A stretch of DNA of 64,000 nt from Liminaster sp964567855 (GTDB lineage: Bacteria > Bacteroidota > Bacteroidia > Bacteroidales > UBA3663): contig CAZMOE010000003.1 of assembly GCA_964567855.1 (NCBI GenBank), forward strand, positions 1-64,000. Reading direction: 5' to 3'. Made by a program: the position numbers and the translations under genes. The notes below the pieces were generated by a model, which did no database searches, had not been told where the DNA came from, and saw nothing but the letters and a program-made list of their open reading frames with translations. Below, piece after piece: positions 24,493 through 35,267 of the stretch; positions within the stretch are counted from its first letter, which is position 1, and the number at the start of each line of letters is the position of its first letter.

Positions 24493-27400
24493 TTACTTTA
24501 TAAATACTTTCTTGATAACGACATAGCCGTCGGCATAAGTGTCGACCTGGATGCATATGCCTTCCGGCTGTGCAACGCGGGCACCGCTGAGGTTGTAATA
24601 AACCACAGAAGCAGGTTTGCCTTCAGGAATTACCACGTTCTTGATATCGCTAATATCTTCCTTGACAGCAGCCAGAGCGGCAGCGTAGTCAAAGCCTTCG
24701 AGCTTACCAGTCATGTGAAGTCTGAACTGGTCGATGGTAATGATAGACTGATAAGTACGCATGTAAGCACCGTATTTCACAGAAGCGTAAACACCCTTCT
24801 CATCAGTTGCATTGAGAGCTACGTTCGGGAAGATACTGCGGGTCAATGCATAGTATTCGCCACGATCATCGTTGCGGAACAACATGGTATCATTCTTGGC
24901 AGCCGACTCATAGCGGAATGTAGACTTCACGCTGCAAGAGTCACCTTCCAGACGGTCACCGCTGTCTTCCGTACCGGCACTGATAGAATAAACACCGACA
25001 GGCAACAAGTTTAAAGTCTGGGTCATATCGACAACCGGACCCCAGCTTGCAACCACACATGCATTGGTCACCGGATGAGATTCAGAACCTGCGAAAGCAC
25101 TCCAACCGAATTCGACGCCAATGGTGCTCTTATTCAGGATCGTAGTCTTCCAACCCGGGAATACATCCACAGCGGCAACAGAGTCGATACCGTCTCTCTT
25201 GGTAGATGTAGTATAAAGATCGGCATTCTGGATGTAGCAGGACAGATCCAAGCTATCGGTAGAGTACTGCTGGAACTCCTCATCAAAGACATTGAACGGA
25301 TCACCGTTGACACAAGCCTTGTAAACGGCAGCGGTCAGCATCAACTTCAAAGTTCCCATCAGTTCCTGATCGTCAGAAATAGCATTACCGGCAGCAATCA
25401 GCACGGAATTGTCAAGATCAGTCTCTTCATCCAGATCGGCAATCGCTGTAGCGGCCTGAACAATCTGTGCAGTGAGAAGACCTACACATTCATTGATCAT
25501 GTTGTTCAACAAATTATAACCTAAGACAATCTCCTGGTTAGCGGCGATAAGAGCCTCATCTTCCAGATCGAGACTTGAAACGCCCTCGTAACGTGCAGCG
25601 ATCTCCTTCAAAGAAATGTAAGCGTCAAGGCCTTCATATTTGGTGCTCTCGACAGTACCCAACAGGGTCGGGATATCAACAATATACTGATTGTAAGTCG
25701 TCACCTCTGCACGGCGGGTAGCCATAGCCTTCACTAAAGCTTCCAGGTCGGCAATGGCATTGGTATATTCAATCGGAGCATGGAAATCGTGATTAGAATA
25801 AGCCTCGATAGCGTTGCAAAGAGCAGTGTAAGTCGTACCGGCAAAGTCAGGCACAGAAGCTTTCTCCTGTTCAGCCTTGGCGGCGTTGATAGCCTGCTGG
25901 AGCAAGGTCTTGTAGTAAACGGCCATGGAACCGACCTTCATGATAGTGAAGTTTCCTACCAAAGCTTCGCCGTCCATCCAGACTTTCAGCTTATAATTGC
26001 CGTCGGCCGGGATCTGGGCATTGTACTGAATACGGGTTGCATCCAAAGATTTACCGGCATTACCCTCCAAGTTACCGAAAATAGAGTCGGTGCGAGAGAA
26101 TACCTCTTCATCGTTTTCATCCAAAAGAATGAAGTGGAGCATACGGTAATCGGACTTCCAGTTTACGGCATAGTAGGTAAACTGATGCTTGCCGGCGGCC
26201 AATGACAACAAAGGCTCGCCTTCGCCACCATTACCATAGATAGCGTAGTAAGAAGAACCGTCGCCACCCATCATACGGCTATAGTAAGCAGAAGTCAAAT
26301 TGGTAGTGGCAGAGAGCTTCATGACACGAGAACTTCTACCGGATCCGTTAGAACCTTTTTCCAGAAGGACATTATCATCGTAAATTTCCCAACCTTGACC
26401 AGCAGCAGGAACGACATTGTTATCCGTGTCGGCGAATGTATCCTCGAATACAATCTCTGAATCGCCCGAGTCGCCCTTGGTTTCCTCATAGGTGTAAACT
26501 TTAACACCGCCTACGATCAATTCCGTAAAACCACCGGTACCTAACACGTAAAGTTTTACGATATAGTTACCACCGTCGGAAGTAAAGCGAAGCGGAAGTT
26601 TCTCGCAAGTCTGATTGGCAGTAATACCTTCACAACCGTGATTAACAACAGCCGTACCTTCAGCTACCAAAGTATTGTCATCGGCATCATAAACCTCCAG
26701 TTTGGTCTGGAAACCGGCGCTCTTCCATGCGAAATACAAAGATCGTATTTCAACCGGACCGGCAGGAATCGTCAAACGATAGTCTTCCTGGTCTCCATAG
26801 GTTGCGGAACCTTCCGTATCACTCGTGGTAACACGAATATACAAACCTGCGTCAATATCACTGTTGGTAAATGTGAATACACGGGGGCCCGAGCCTTGGG
26901 TAGAACCGCTCTCTCGAATCTCGCCTTCATTATTTACAGTCCAACCCATAGGAATTGTATTGGGAGCTGCATCCGGGAAAGTAGCATCTACAATCTTCTT
27001 GTACACTGTTTCACCGACAGTAACACGACCTACTTCAAAGGAGATTTCATCAGCGGCACCTTTGGCTACACCTTTGGAGTTGCTGACATTTTCTACAACA
27101 ACACTATAAGTATTCTTAGTCAATGGTTCCGTACCGGTACGAACGAAAGTGATAGTCTGGGCAAGCGTCTCCTGACCTTCCTTCACTGCAAGAGGTTCAG
27201 ACCAGCCGGTAGCGGTCTTCAAAACCGCCGTAGGAGCTCCTTCCGGAGATTCATCGTTCGTGTAGACCAATTTATTATAAGTAAAGGAGAATTCGCTGAT
27301 AGTCTCCGGCATTTCGAATGAATCGTTGATCGGGTAGGTAGCAACCAATTCGGCCTCTTCATAATCAACAGAAACAGCATCCAAATAAGGATCATAGTAA

Positions 27401-28365
27401 CCGGTTTCATTCTCAAAGGCGAGTACCGCGCAATTCGGATTGGTCCAAGATTCTGGAGCCACCGTCGTAGAATAAATAAGGTCGGAGATACTTCCGTTAT
27501 AAGAAACGCTAACCACAGTCTCGTCGGTCAGGAAATAATCCTCGCCAAGGAACAAATGAAGGTCGCCGTCCTTATTGATTTCAGCAGACTCGGGAGTAAC
27601 GGTTTCTCCGTCTACAGTAATGGTGAAAGCAGAGGCATCTACAATGGCAGTACCGCCGGCAGCCTTGGCCAAAGCAGCTCCGTTGGTCGGGTAACCGAAA
27701 TCGACTTTGATAGCATCGCCGCTGAAAGAAATGCCGGCCATAGTAGCCTCCTCGACAACGATATTATCTACCAGATATTCGGCTTCCGAAGTAAATGAAA
27801 GACGCAGGAAAACTCCGTCAGGAAGGGTTCCTTCCGATTTGAAAGAGTTAAACCATTCTTTTTGGATTTCCAAAGAAGGAGACCAGAAGGTCATACTCTT
27901 GCGGACATATTCTCCAGCCTTGAAGTTGCTGACTTCCGTAACCTGCTGAACAAAATTGTCAGAACCACTGCCAGCACAAATAAGCGGCATGTCGGCATTC
28001 AGTTCACCGCGCATGATAGCGACGTGAAGCTTGGCATCGTCATTAGCCTGAGCAAAGAAAGAAACACGATAAGAAGTGTTTTCCTTTAACGGGAGATCGG
28101 TGAAGCGAAGCACGCGCTCCCAACGATTACCTACACCAGCGCCTGCCGGAGTGTAGAAATAGAAAGCATACTCACCGCTATAGGCGGGAGTTCCTGTGTA
28201 AGAGAAAAGACCGCCGGCATCCTTCCAGGACTGATAGAGATTGACAGTGTCAACCTTGCCGGGAAGCTGATCCGATGTCTCAAACCCATAGTTCAGAATC
28301 TGGGTCTGGGCATTCAGAGCACATGCGGCTCCGAGTAATGCCAGAGAAGTAAGAACTTGTTTCAT
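24493..28365 (-). CDS. Large surface glycan-binding protein (SusE/F position)
   Basis: 1290 residues with signal peptide (MKQVLTSLALLGAACALNA). No catalytic motif is seen. A CBM-like jelly-roll occupies about 20-208. Two copies of one unnamed beta-module follow at about 456-625 and 637-815; key shared features are an IP/VP..GW opening, GSGPR or GRSSR, AxYG, a (P/A)AG or PG turn, AW/NW and a closing hydrophobic-GG or KVG strand. The same module is in the GH30 enzyme of this PUL. Residues about 815-1020 are helical. The end (NLSGARVAQPEGICIQV, then KKVFIK) resembles a T9SS sorting tail. Its place right after SusD is where SusE/F-type binding proteins sit, so I infer a xylan-binding role. It has its own promoter in the 149-bp gap after SusD. 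Confidence 0.7.
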   Translation of the reverse strand: MKQVLTSLALLGAACALNAQTQILNYGFETSDQLPGKVDTVNLYQSWKDAGGLFSYTGTPAYSGEYAFYFYTPAGAGVGNRWERVLRFTDLPLKENTSYRVSFFAQANDDAKLHVAIMRGELNADMPLICAGSGSDNFVQQVTEVSNFKAGEYVRKSMTFWSPSLEIQKEWFNSFKSEGTLPDGVFLRLSFTSEAEYLVDNIVVEEATMAGISFSGDAIKVDFGYPTNGAALAKAAGGTAIVDASAFTITVDGETVTPESAEINKDGDLHLFLGEDYFLTDETVVSVSYNGSISDLIYSTTVAPESWTNPNCAVLAFENETGYYDPYLDAVSVDYEEAELVATYPINDSFEMPETISEFSFTYNKLVYTNDESPEGAPTAVLKTATGWSEPLAVKEGQETLAQTITFVRTGTEPLTKNTYSVVVENVSNSKGVAKGAADEISFEVGRVTVGETVYKKIVDATFPDAAPNTIPMGWTVNNEGEIRESGSTQGSGPRVFTFTNSDIDAGLYIRVTTSDTEGSATYGDQEDYRLTIPAGPVEIRSLYFAWKSAGFQTKLEVYDADDNTLVAEGTAVVNHGCEGITANQTCEKLPLRFTSDGGNYIVKLYVLGTGGFTELIVGGVKVYTYEETKGDSGDSEIVFEDTFADTDNNVVPAAGQGWEIYDDNVLLEKGSNGSGRSSRVMKLSATTNLTSAYYSRMMGGDGSSYYAIYGNGGEGEPLLSLAAGKHQFTYYAVNWKSDYRMLHFILLDENDEEVFSRTDSIFGNLEGNAGKSLDATRIQYNAQIPADGNYKLKVWMDGEALVGNFTIMKVGSMAVYYKTLLQQAINAAKAEQEKASVPDFAGTTYTALCNAIEAYSNHDFHAPIEYTNAIADLEALVKAMATRRAEVTTYNQYIVDIPTLLGTVESTKYEGLDAYISLKEIAARYEGVSSLDLEDEALIAANQEIVLGYNLLNNMINECVGLLTAQIVQAATAIADLDEETDLDNSVLIAAGNAISDDQELMGTLKLMLTAAVYKACVNGDPFNVFDEEFQQYSTDSLDLSCYIQNADLYTTSTKRDGIDSVAAVDVFPGWKTTILNKSTIGVEFGWSAFAGSESHPVTNACVVASWGPVVDMTQTLNLLPVGVYSISAGTEDSGDRLEGDSCSVKSTFRYESAAKNDTMLFRNDDRGEYYALTRSIFPNVALNATDEKGVYASVKYGAYMRTYQSIITIDQFRLHMTGKLEGFDYAAALAAVKEDISDIKNVVIPEGKPASVVYYNLSGARVAQPEGICIQVDTYADGYVVIKKVFIK

Positions 28366-28435
28366 AACATTAGAATTAAGTTAGACATTAGTTATATTTA
28401 ATTTCCATAATCGATTTTTCACTCAATTTGTGCCG

Positions 28436-28502
28436 CAAAGATAAAGGCCGGCAAAATAGGAAACATATAAGGATGTTTCTCTTCCTATCAAATTTGATAC
28501 AT
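28436..28502 (-). promoter_or_regulatory. Internal promoter and proposed operator of the glycan-binding protein
   Basis: On the minus strand: ATGTATC (28496-28502), 16 bp, GAAAC (28475-28479), 31 bp, then -7 box TATCTTTG (28436-28443). Spacing is exact, the proximal half deviates at two of five bases. It lies wholly between the SusD stop and the next start. Confidence 0.55.
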
Positions 28503-28514
28503 TTCCGGATTTTA

Positions 28515-30236
28515 TCAGGGCAACGGCAGATACCAGGACTTACGATTCTGCAACAGGCCATACAAAGCTTCGTCAAAATTGTCCTTACCGGCACGCCCGG
28601 CCACTTTCCGCGCCAGATAGTCGGTATCATTACGACGCATCGCAACACGAAGCAGATCGTAATAACGGGTACCTTCAAAAGAACACTCCAGCGCCATCTC
28701 GTCAAGAATTATATCTTCGACCAGAGGAATCTGCCAAGCCACGGTATCAGCAAAAGAAGCCAGGCTATCGGCTGGCTGCGGCAAAACATAATGCGGGTTA
28801 GCATCGGCATCTCCGCATCCGCGCGCATGAATACCGAGCGTATTGTCGCGAGTAAACGCATACTGATTGAATGTAAGCAATGTACCGGCGTTCTCCACTT
28901 CACGCTTATCTACATAACGCTGTATATAGTCATTACACAGTCCATATTTCAGCACGGCAAATGCTGCTGACGGGAAACCAGCCCGGTTCAAAGCCTCGGC
29001 ATAGCGAAGATAAACCGTTGGAAGTCGATAAAGGAATACCTGATCGCTCGTATGCTTCCTGAGGGACTGTTGATCCTCGGCATAAACAGACGAACCGGAG
29101 TTAGAAATATGCATCTCTTTCAAAACCGAATACAGACGCAGGTCGCCATGTGTGTATCCAATCAAAAGGGAATCTCGCAAACAGATGGTATCACGCCGGT
29201 TATTTTCAACATAGACATAGTCATAATCCTGTCGGTCGCTCAATTCCACAAGCGCCTGTGACTTGGTAACCTGGAAGTAATAGTCGTTCTCTTTCGTGGA
29301 GGTATAGATATCGGACAAATAGGATATTTTCCCATTGAAAGCGGAAGATTCCATCGGGATAAATGTCAAAAGTTCCCGCGAAGAAATATTTGAGAAGATT
29401 GAACTATACCCATCGAGGGGACGGTCGCTCGAAGATACATTGGGACCCGACCAATTAACCCTATTGGATCCTATCGGACGGGGATTATCTATATCAGCCA
29501 AATAATCATGATAATATTGAGCAGACTCTTGATAACGTCCGGCCCAGAGGCACAGATCACCCAACATGACATTGACAGGAATAAAGAACTTGGCAGAGGG
29601 CAGTCCGCCGACATTACCGTAATCCAAAGGAAGAACACCGATACAAGACTGTAAGTCCTCGATAAAATATTCACAGATGCCCTGCAAATCTTTCTTCGGC
29701 CCCTTCATAGCTGCTTCGCCGGCCTCTTTGGTATTGAGGAAGTGCGTGTAAAAAGGCACCTCGCCATAGTTCAGCGCCAGCTGCAGATAAGCCCAGGCAC
29801 GGAAAATCTTAACAGCGGCGAACTCGCGCTCAAAAATTTTCTGGCCGCGGCGTGTCAACGACGTGTCGGCCGTCTGGATAAAATAGTTACAGTTATTGAC
29901 AATGGCGTAATAGTCCTGAGGAGCATTGTAAATATTACTGCCGTCGGCTGTAAAATTGGAGATTTCGCGCAAAGCGGTAGTACCGTCGGCCGTCACCGTC
30001 ACCAGATCGCCGCGCAACTCGCCCAATAAATTCGTACGGTCGGCGACATTCTGCATCAGGCGGACAATCCCCATGACAGAATAAAGGGTGTCGTTTTCAG
30101 ATTTCAGACGATTGTCGTCCTCTGTCATCACAAGGTCAGACTCCGGGTCAAGCATATCTTCACAAGAGGCCATCCCCAAGGATGCAACGGCCATTGCACC
30201 GGCCAATATCCAAGATTGAAATTTAATTGTCTTCAT
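28515..30236 (-). CDS. SusD-family glycan-binding lipoprotein, second pair
   Basis: 573 residues. The signal peptide ends in a lipobox (LGMASCEDMLDPES) whose Cys is followed by Glu-Asp, like Bacteroidetes surface-export signals. The rest is a SusD-type TPR fold: AFFRAWAYLQLALNYGEVP-like helix (here KIFRAWAYLQLALNYGEVP), LPTVYLRYAEALNRAGFPSA, and the C-terminal FEGTRYYDLLRVAMRR. SusD caps its SusC partner at the outer surface and captures glycan. It starts 10 bp after the SusC gene at 30247-33492. The sequence differs clearly from the first SusD, so the two pairs probably bind different oligosaccharides. Confidence 0.95.
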   Translation of the reverse strand: MKTIKFQSWILAGAMAVASLGMASCEDMLDPESDLVMTEDDNRLKSENDTLYSVMGIVRLMQNVADRTNLLGELRGDLVTVTADGTTALREISNFTADGSNIYNAPQDYYAIVNNCNYFIQTADTSLTRRGQKIFEREFAAVKIFRAWAYLQLALNYGEVPFYTHFLNTKEAGEAAMKGPKKDLQGICEYFIEDLQSCIGVLPLDYGNVGGLPSAKFFIPVNVMLGDLCLWAGRYQESAQYYHDYLADIDNPRPIGSNRVNWSGPNVSSSDRPLDGYSSIFSNISSRELLTFIPMESSAFNGKISYLSDIYTSTKENDYYFQVTKSQALVELSDRQDYDYVYVENNRRDTICLRDSLLIGYTHGDLRLYSVLKEMHISNSGSSVYAEDQQSLRKHTSDQVFLYRLPTVYLRYAEALNRAGFPSAAFAVLKYGLCNDYIQRYVDKREVENAGTLLTFNQYAFTRDNTLGIHARGCGDADANPHYVLPQPADSLASFADTVAWQIPLVEDIILDEMALECSFEGTRYYDLLRVAMRRNDTDYLARKVAGRAGKDNFDEALYGLLQNRKSWYLPLP

Positions 30237-30246
30237 TTTAAAAGAA

Positions 30247-33200
30247 TTAGAGGTTAACCTTTATGCCCAACGAGAAATTGCGGCTGTGAGGCAAAATTCC
30301 GCGATCGATGCCCTGACTCAACACATGGTTGGAGGCCGAGAACTCTGGATCGCTGCCCAGATATTTAGTAAGGGTAAAGAGATTTCCGGCCGTGCCCCAA
30401 AGAGTGATACCCTGCAAGAAACGGGCATTGATGTTCCACTCATAGCTGAGTGTAAGAGACTTCAGACGAAGATAGGATCCGTCTTCAATCCAGCGGTCGG
30501 AGAAACGGGAGTTGCCCATCGGGTCCTTATAAGTAATTCGGGGAATATCGCTCTCCTGCCCTTCGCAGATCCAGCGGCGTCCCATCGCCGTGGTCTGATT
30601 GTAGAAGTAATTGCCGCCTTCGAGCACCGAACGCTGGTAGTTGAAGACATCATTGCCCACACAATAGTTAAAGACAAGATTCAGGCCCCAGTTCTTATAT
30701 TTGAGATTGGTGAAAATGTTTCCATAGAAGTCGGGATTCGGATCGCCGATGACAACGCGGTCTTTCTCTCCAATCTCCTTATCGCCGTCGGTGCTTACAA
30801 AACGCATGTCGCCGGCACCGAAATACTGGCGCACACCGGTTTCCGTCGTCTGATAAAGGCCGGCGGCCCGGGCAGATTCGCTGTCGCTGAATACGCCATC
30901 GGTCTTATATCCGTAGAATAAGCCGACCGGCGAGCCGACCTGGGTCAGCACTGTAGCGCCATAAGTGTCGGTAATGAAGGATTCCCCGCCGCCGGGCAAT
31001 TTAGTCACCTCGTTCTTATAGTGACCGAGAGTAGCGCCGATCTCCCACTTCCAGTTCTTCTGGTTCAGGGCCTTCACACGAAGGGAGAAGTCAAAGCCGG
31101 AATTTTCCAAGGCTCCGCCATTGCTCCAGTTGGTATCATGGCCAAGGACCCAATACAACTTCTGCAAACTGAGAAGGTCTGTTGTCTTGCTCTTGAAATA
31201 ATAACCTGACAAGGCGACGCGGTCGTTGAAGAAACGGGCATCACCACCCAAAGTGATACGTTTCGTCGTTTCCCACTGAAGAGATGTATTGCCGATGTTG
31301 CCTACCGTGACGCCGTCGATGGCTCCAAGTAAGTTGTTGGCGACAAAATAAGTGCGGGATGCGGTAAGATCGATATCATCGTTGCCACTCATGTCGAAGC
31401 CGGCGTTAACCTTAAGATAGTTGATGAAATCATTTGCGCGGAACCAACCTTCATTACTGATGATCCACGCCGCGCTGACAGAGGGAAAGGCTCCCCACAC
31501 GACGCCGCCCATCTTAAATCCGGCGCCGGCATCTTTACCGAAGCGGGAGGAGGTTTCCACACTGGCGCCGGCATTCAACAGATACTTGTTACGGTAATTG
31601 AAATCGCCGAGAAGATAATAAGTCAACGTGGTGACCTTATCATTGATACCGTCGGTAGACTTGTAACTGAGACCGGTGCCCATGTTCGGAGTTTTGTCAT
31701 TACCGGAATTATAGCCCTTCATCGAATTCAGGTCATAATTGGAGAAATTGAAACGGAAACCGCCCATAAGATTCAGCGAAGAACCGCCTTTCTGATAGGC
31801 CCAGTTGATCCGGGTGTCGCTCGTCGTAAGGTATTGGTGGGAAGACATGGCGCGCACGACGTTCTGCACACTGCCGACCTCCTCGATTTCAAAAACGGGC
31901 ATACAGCTCACAGGCAGATAATAGTTTTCGTCTGTGTTGACCATGACAAAGCTGAAGTGTTCCGATACGGAAAGCCCCTTGCCGAAGTCATACTTAGGCA
32001 TGATGCCCAATGAGATCAAACGATTACCGAAGCTGTTCTTGTTATCGCCTTCACCGTTTTTCAGAATACTCAGAGGATTACCCAGCGAAGCCTCATAGCC
32101 CAACACCTCATCCAGATAATCATCGGCACCGGCAAGGAAGCCCGAAAGACGCCCCTGCGTATCGAAGGCATACGGATTGAGGAACGGGGCCTTGATGAGA
32201 CTCAGGAATCCGGGCGAGGTGATCGTGTTATCCCTGAGGTTTTCAGCCACACCGTCATCCCGCATGTTCCGGTTCACGTCGCTATAGGAGGCATCCAGAC
32301 GGATACCGAGACGCGAAGTCAGACTGACGTCACTGTTCAGACGGAGATTGAAGCGAGAATATTCGTTGTTCTTCAACGTGGCATCGGCAGCCGTATAGCC
32401 CACCGAAAGATTGTAATTGGCGACATCGTCACCGCCCTGCACATTGATGCTGTAACTTTGAGCATACGATTCGTCATAAACCTCCTTGCTCCAGTCAGTG
32501 TTGTTGTGATATATCCGATAATAATAATAATCTTTCTCATCACGCAGGAACTTGAAGTCGGACAACTTCGTTCCGGTCGTACCCAACATTTCAGAAACAT
32601 AAGTGCGATATTGCGACGCATCCATCATGTCGGGCAGATTGGGCAATGTCTCATATTTTCCGGCAATGGAAATATCGATTTTCGTCGCCATGCTTTTGTT
32701 GCGCTTCGTATCTATCAGAATGACACCGTTGGCACCTTTGGCGCCATACAGAGCCGTACCATTGCGGACGACCGTAACCTTGTCGATATCCTCTACACTG
32801 ATATTGGCGAGAATATTATTATAAAGTCCGTCGTGAATCACCGAACGGCCATACTGCATGTCCATGATGACACCATCGATAACGATCAACGGCTGGGCAT
32901 TGGCATTCAGCGAATTGATACCGTTCATCAGCATGAAAGCCCCCATACCCGGAGTGCCGGAACGCATGACGCTTCTGATCTGGCCGCCCAGGGCGGAACC
33001 GATCTGATCATCGATACTGACATCGCAGTTATAGTCGCTGATATGGGCCACCATTGCCTGGGTAGCTACCTCGGCAGAAGAATAATCGGAAGTGAAAGCC
33101 GAAGTATAAAGCGTAGTATTTACATCCGTGGTACGGCCGTTCAATGGCAACTGGCGCATATTGTATCCGTCGCACGCCACACTCAAGACAGTTACATATT

Positions 33201-33492
33201 CAGGCAATTCTATCGAATAGCTACCGTCTTCCCCCGTCATGGCCGCATAACGCTTATTGCCTGCCACGGAAATCCGGACACCGGCCAGTGCGTCCCCCGT
33301 AGCGGCATCACGCACCGTTCCGGAAACTTTTTTCATCTGGGCAGACTGGGCGGCAAATGCTTTCCCAGTTTTTTCGGATTCCTGCAAGCCGGTTGCCAGA
33401 AGATCCGCCGGTACCATCACCGTCAGCAGTGTTCCCAATGATCCCACCAGGAACATGCCTTTCATTTTATCGAATATCATAATATTTTTCAT
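30247..33492 (-). CDS. SusC-family TonB-dependent transporter, second pair
   Basis: 1081 residues (an ATG nine codons in is an alternative start). Order: signal peptide, carboxypeptidase-regulatory-like domain (about 55-130, VSGTVRDAATGDALAGVRI), TonB plug with LIVIDGVIMDM and TVVRNGTALYGAKGANGVI, then a 22-strand outer-membrane barrel ending NFSLGIKVNL with the usual terminal aromatic-to-hydrophobic pattern. It imports oligosaccharides with its SusD. The TonB-box region before the plug is not the common QLEEVVV form and is hard to see. It follows the third fasciclin lipoprotein by 11 bp and precedes SusD by 10 bp in one operon. Confidence 0.95.
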   Translation of the reverse strand: MKNIMIFDKMKGMFLVGSLGTLLTVMVPADLLATGLQESEKTGKAFAAQSAQMKKVSGTVRDAATGDALAGVRISVAGNKRYAAMTGEDGSYSIELPEYVTVLSVACDGYNMRQLPLNGRTTDVNTTLYTSAFTSDYSSAEVATQAMVAHISDYNCDVSIDDQIGSALGGQIRSVMRSGTPGMGAFMLMNGINSLNANAQPLIVIDGVIMDMQYGRSVIHDGLYNNILANISVEDIDKVTVVRNGTALYGAKGANGVILIDTKRNKSMATKIDISIAGKYETLPNLPDMMDASQYRTYVSEMLGTTGTKLSDFKFLRDEKDYYYYRIYHNNTDWSKEVYDESYAQSYSINVQGGDDVANYNLSVGYTAADATLKNNEYSRFNLRLNSDVSLTSRLGIRLDASYSDVNRNMRDDGVAENLRDNTITSPGFLSLIKAPFLNPYAFDTQGRLSGFLAGADDYLDEVLGYEASLGNPLSILKNGEGDNKNSFGNRLISLGIMPKYDFGKGLSVSEHFSFVMVNTDENYYLPVSCMPVFEIEEVGSVQNVVRAMSSHQYLTTSDTRINWAYQKGGSSLNLMGGFRFNFSNYDLNSMKGYNSGNDKTPNMGTGLSYKSTDGINDKVTTLTYYLLGDFNYRNKYLLNAGASVETSSRFGKDAGAGFKMGGVVWGAFPSVSAAWIISNEGWFRANDFINYLKVNAGFDMSGNDDIDLTASRTYFVANNLLGAIDGVTVGNIGNTSLQWETTKRITLGGDARFFNDRVALSGYYFKSKTTDLLSLQKLYWVLGHDTNWSNGGALENSGFDFSLRVKALNQKNWKWEIGATLGHYKNEVTKLPGGGESFITDTYGATVLTQVGSPVGLFYGYKTDGVFSDSESARAAGLYQTTETGVRQYFGAGDMRFVSTDGDKEIGEKDRVVIGDPNPDFYGNIFTNLKYKNWGLNLVFNYCVGNDVFNYQRSVLEGGNYFYNQTTAMGRRWICEGQESDIPRITYKDPMGNSRFSDRWIEDGSYLRLKSLTLSYEWNINARFLQGITLWGTAGNLFTLTKYLGSDPEFSASNHVLSQGIDRGILPHSRNFSLGIKVNL

Positions 33493-33503
33493 TGTAAAAG
33501 AGA

Positions 33504-35237
33504 TTAATCACCCACATGAGGTTTCAAATAAAAACAATCGATAAACATCTCCCCGTTATATACATTGGTCTGATTAGAACGTATGTTATTGATGATTTTG
33601 ATACGGGTTGTCGTTTTCTGCTGGGCATAGTTGCAGGTCGGGAACTTCACCGTCGCCAATTTGATCGTATCGACAACATAAGGATCGTTCGTAAACGCAC
33701 GGGTCGCAGCCTTCGTCGCATCGAAATTACAGTCGAAGATAAAATCGGCGTCGGTAGAGGAGCTCTTGACATAATAAGAAGGTGAAGTCTCGTCGATAAC
33801 ATATTTAGCGGTGGTGGACAGAGAATATTCTTTGCCATCGGTACCGGTATAATAGATTTCGGCCGTAAATTTATTCGGACGGAACTGTTTCTTATCCTTT
33901 TCAGGAGAATAGTCAGGATTGTAAACCGTCTTAGGCAACATCACAATGCAAACATCATATTTGCCGGAAAGAACCGCCGGGATTTCATAAGTCACATAAT
34001 ACGCATCATAAGTTGTCTGAGGCGTGATGGAGATATATCCGCCCGAAACAGAATCGGCAGCGATGAAGCGACGGTCCAGCACCAGTTTTTTTGTAGCGGT
34101 CTCATAGTCTTCATAAATACGTCCTTCACCCTCGACCTTAATCGGAACAAAGAAGGTCTTCTCTTTTACGAACGGCCAGTGATCGATCTCGTAAATACAG
34201 CCATTGCTGCACGGCATGGAATCTGCGAAAGCGCTAAAAAGGCCTCCGGCCCCGAAAGGCTTATAATAAACGTGATATTCGGGGTCCCAACGATTGTAGG
34301 CAGTCGAAAAAATAGAATCCTGAACAGAAGGCTGCACATGCGGATTGTAAACAAGATCCTGTAGCAAAGCATAATGGGACCAAAAGTTATGGATAGAGTC
34401 GGCTTTGTTGATCGCACCATAATTATAATAACTCTCGGCCTCCGCATACAAAGAATCCCAAAGGGCGCGGGTCGGAACGATCATCCAGTAGGTACTGTCT
34501 TCATTATTTATATAGCCGAACACATTCAGCAAAGTATTTTTGTTGATAAAGACAGAATCCACATAAACGGTCTTGCCATCGACCACGCCCATGGCCAGAC
34601 TGTTCACTTCATCGAACTCTTCGGTCTGATAAGAGCGGAGATAAGATCCCAGGTGATTGTATTTCTCGATGGAGAAAAGGCCCTCATATATATTATAATA
34701 ATAGCTGACCGGGGCCTCGATCACATGAAGGATACCGTTCTTTGTGGGTATATTCTGCTCTTTAATTGCAACGTGGTTGATCTCGCCATCTTCCATAGCC
34801 AGCGTTTTGGTGTTAAGCATCTGGAAGCTCTGTTTCTCCTGGACGGAGGAATGACGATAGCGCGCAATATGATTTCGCAGGAAATGGCGCTCCACAATCG
34901 AGTCGCCGCCGACCGTCGAACAAAGGCGGAGCAGGGAATCTTTATTGAAAGTGCCGTTTACCGGAGCCCAGACAGAATAGAACTGATCGGAACCGAGAAC
35001 GTCAGAATAATAGAGGTCGGTAAGACGATGATTGGCAAAGACCCTTACCGAATCCAGCACCTCCTTAAAGTCGCTTAACTCGGGCCGGGCGGCAATGCTC
35101 TCATAAAGAGTAGCATCTCCTCCCTCAAAATTCGGCCGGCTGTCGTAATGCTCGTCCCAATCGTCCTGACAGGCGGTAAAGGAAAAAGCAGCCATCGCCG
35201 AACATATATAAACAATCGATAATCTGGATATATTCAT
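33504..35237 (-). CDS. Fasciclin (FAS1)-domain lipoprotein C
   Basis: 577 residues. A lipobox (FSFTACQDDWDEHY) puts Asp-Asp after the lipid Cys, consistent with surface display. Two FAS1-like domains follow (about 40-190 and 190-340); FYSVWAPVNGTFN matches the FAS1 H1/strand region, and GILHVIEAPV is the typical closing 'hxVIxxVL' strand. The last 200 or so residues form a beta-rich domain (SGKYDVCIVMLPKTVYNP, NGEMFIDCFYL) with no named family that I recognise. It sits directly before the second SusC. FAS1 domains mediate adhesion or polysaccharide contact; here an auxiliary glycan-binding role for the uptake complex is inferred. Confidence 0.8.
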   Translation of the reverse strand: MNISRLSIVYICSAMAAFSFTACQDDWDEHYDSRPNFEGGDATLYESIAARPELSDFKEVLDSVRVFANHRLTDLYYSDVLGSDQFYSVWAPVNGTFNKDSLLRLCSTVGGDSIVERHFLRNHIARYRHSSVQEKQSFQMLNTKTLAMEDGEINHVAIKEQNIPTKNGILHVIEAPVSYYYNIYEGLFSIEKYNHLGSYLRSYQTEEFDEVNSLAMGVVDGKTVYVDSVFINKNTLLNVFGYINNEDSTYWMIVPTRALWDSLYAEAESYYNYGAINKADSIHNFWSHYALLQDLVYNPHVQPSVQDSIFSTAYNRWDPEYHVYYKPFGAGGLFSAFADSMPCSNGCIYEIDHWPFVKEKTFFVPIKVEGEGRIYEDYETATKKLVLDRRFIAADSVSGGYISITPQTTYDAYYVTYEIPAVLSGKYDVCIVMLPKTVYNPDYSPEKDKKQFRPNKFTAEIYYTGTDGKEYSLSTTAKYVIDETSPSYYVKSSSTDADFIFDCNFDATKAATRAFTNDPYVVDTIKLATVKFPTCNYAQQKTTTRIKIINNIRSNQTNVYNGEMFIDCFYLKPHVGD

Positions 35238-35267
35238 AGCTTTATAACTTTTATCAAATCAAATGAA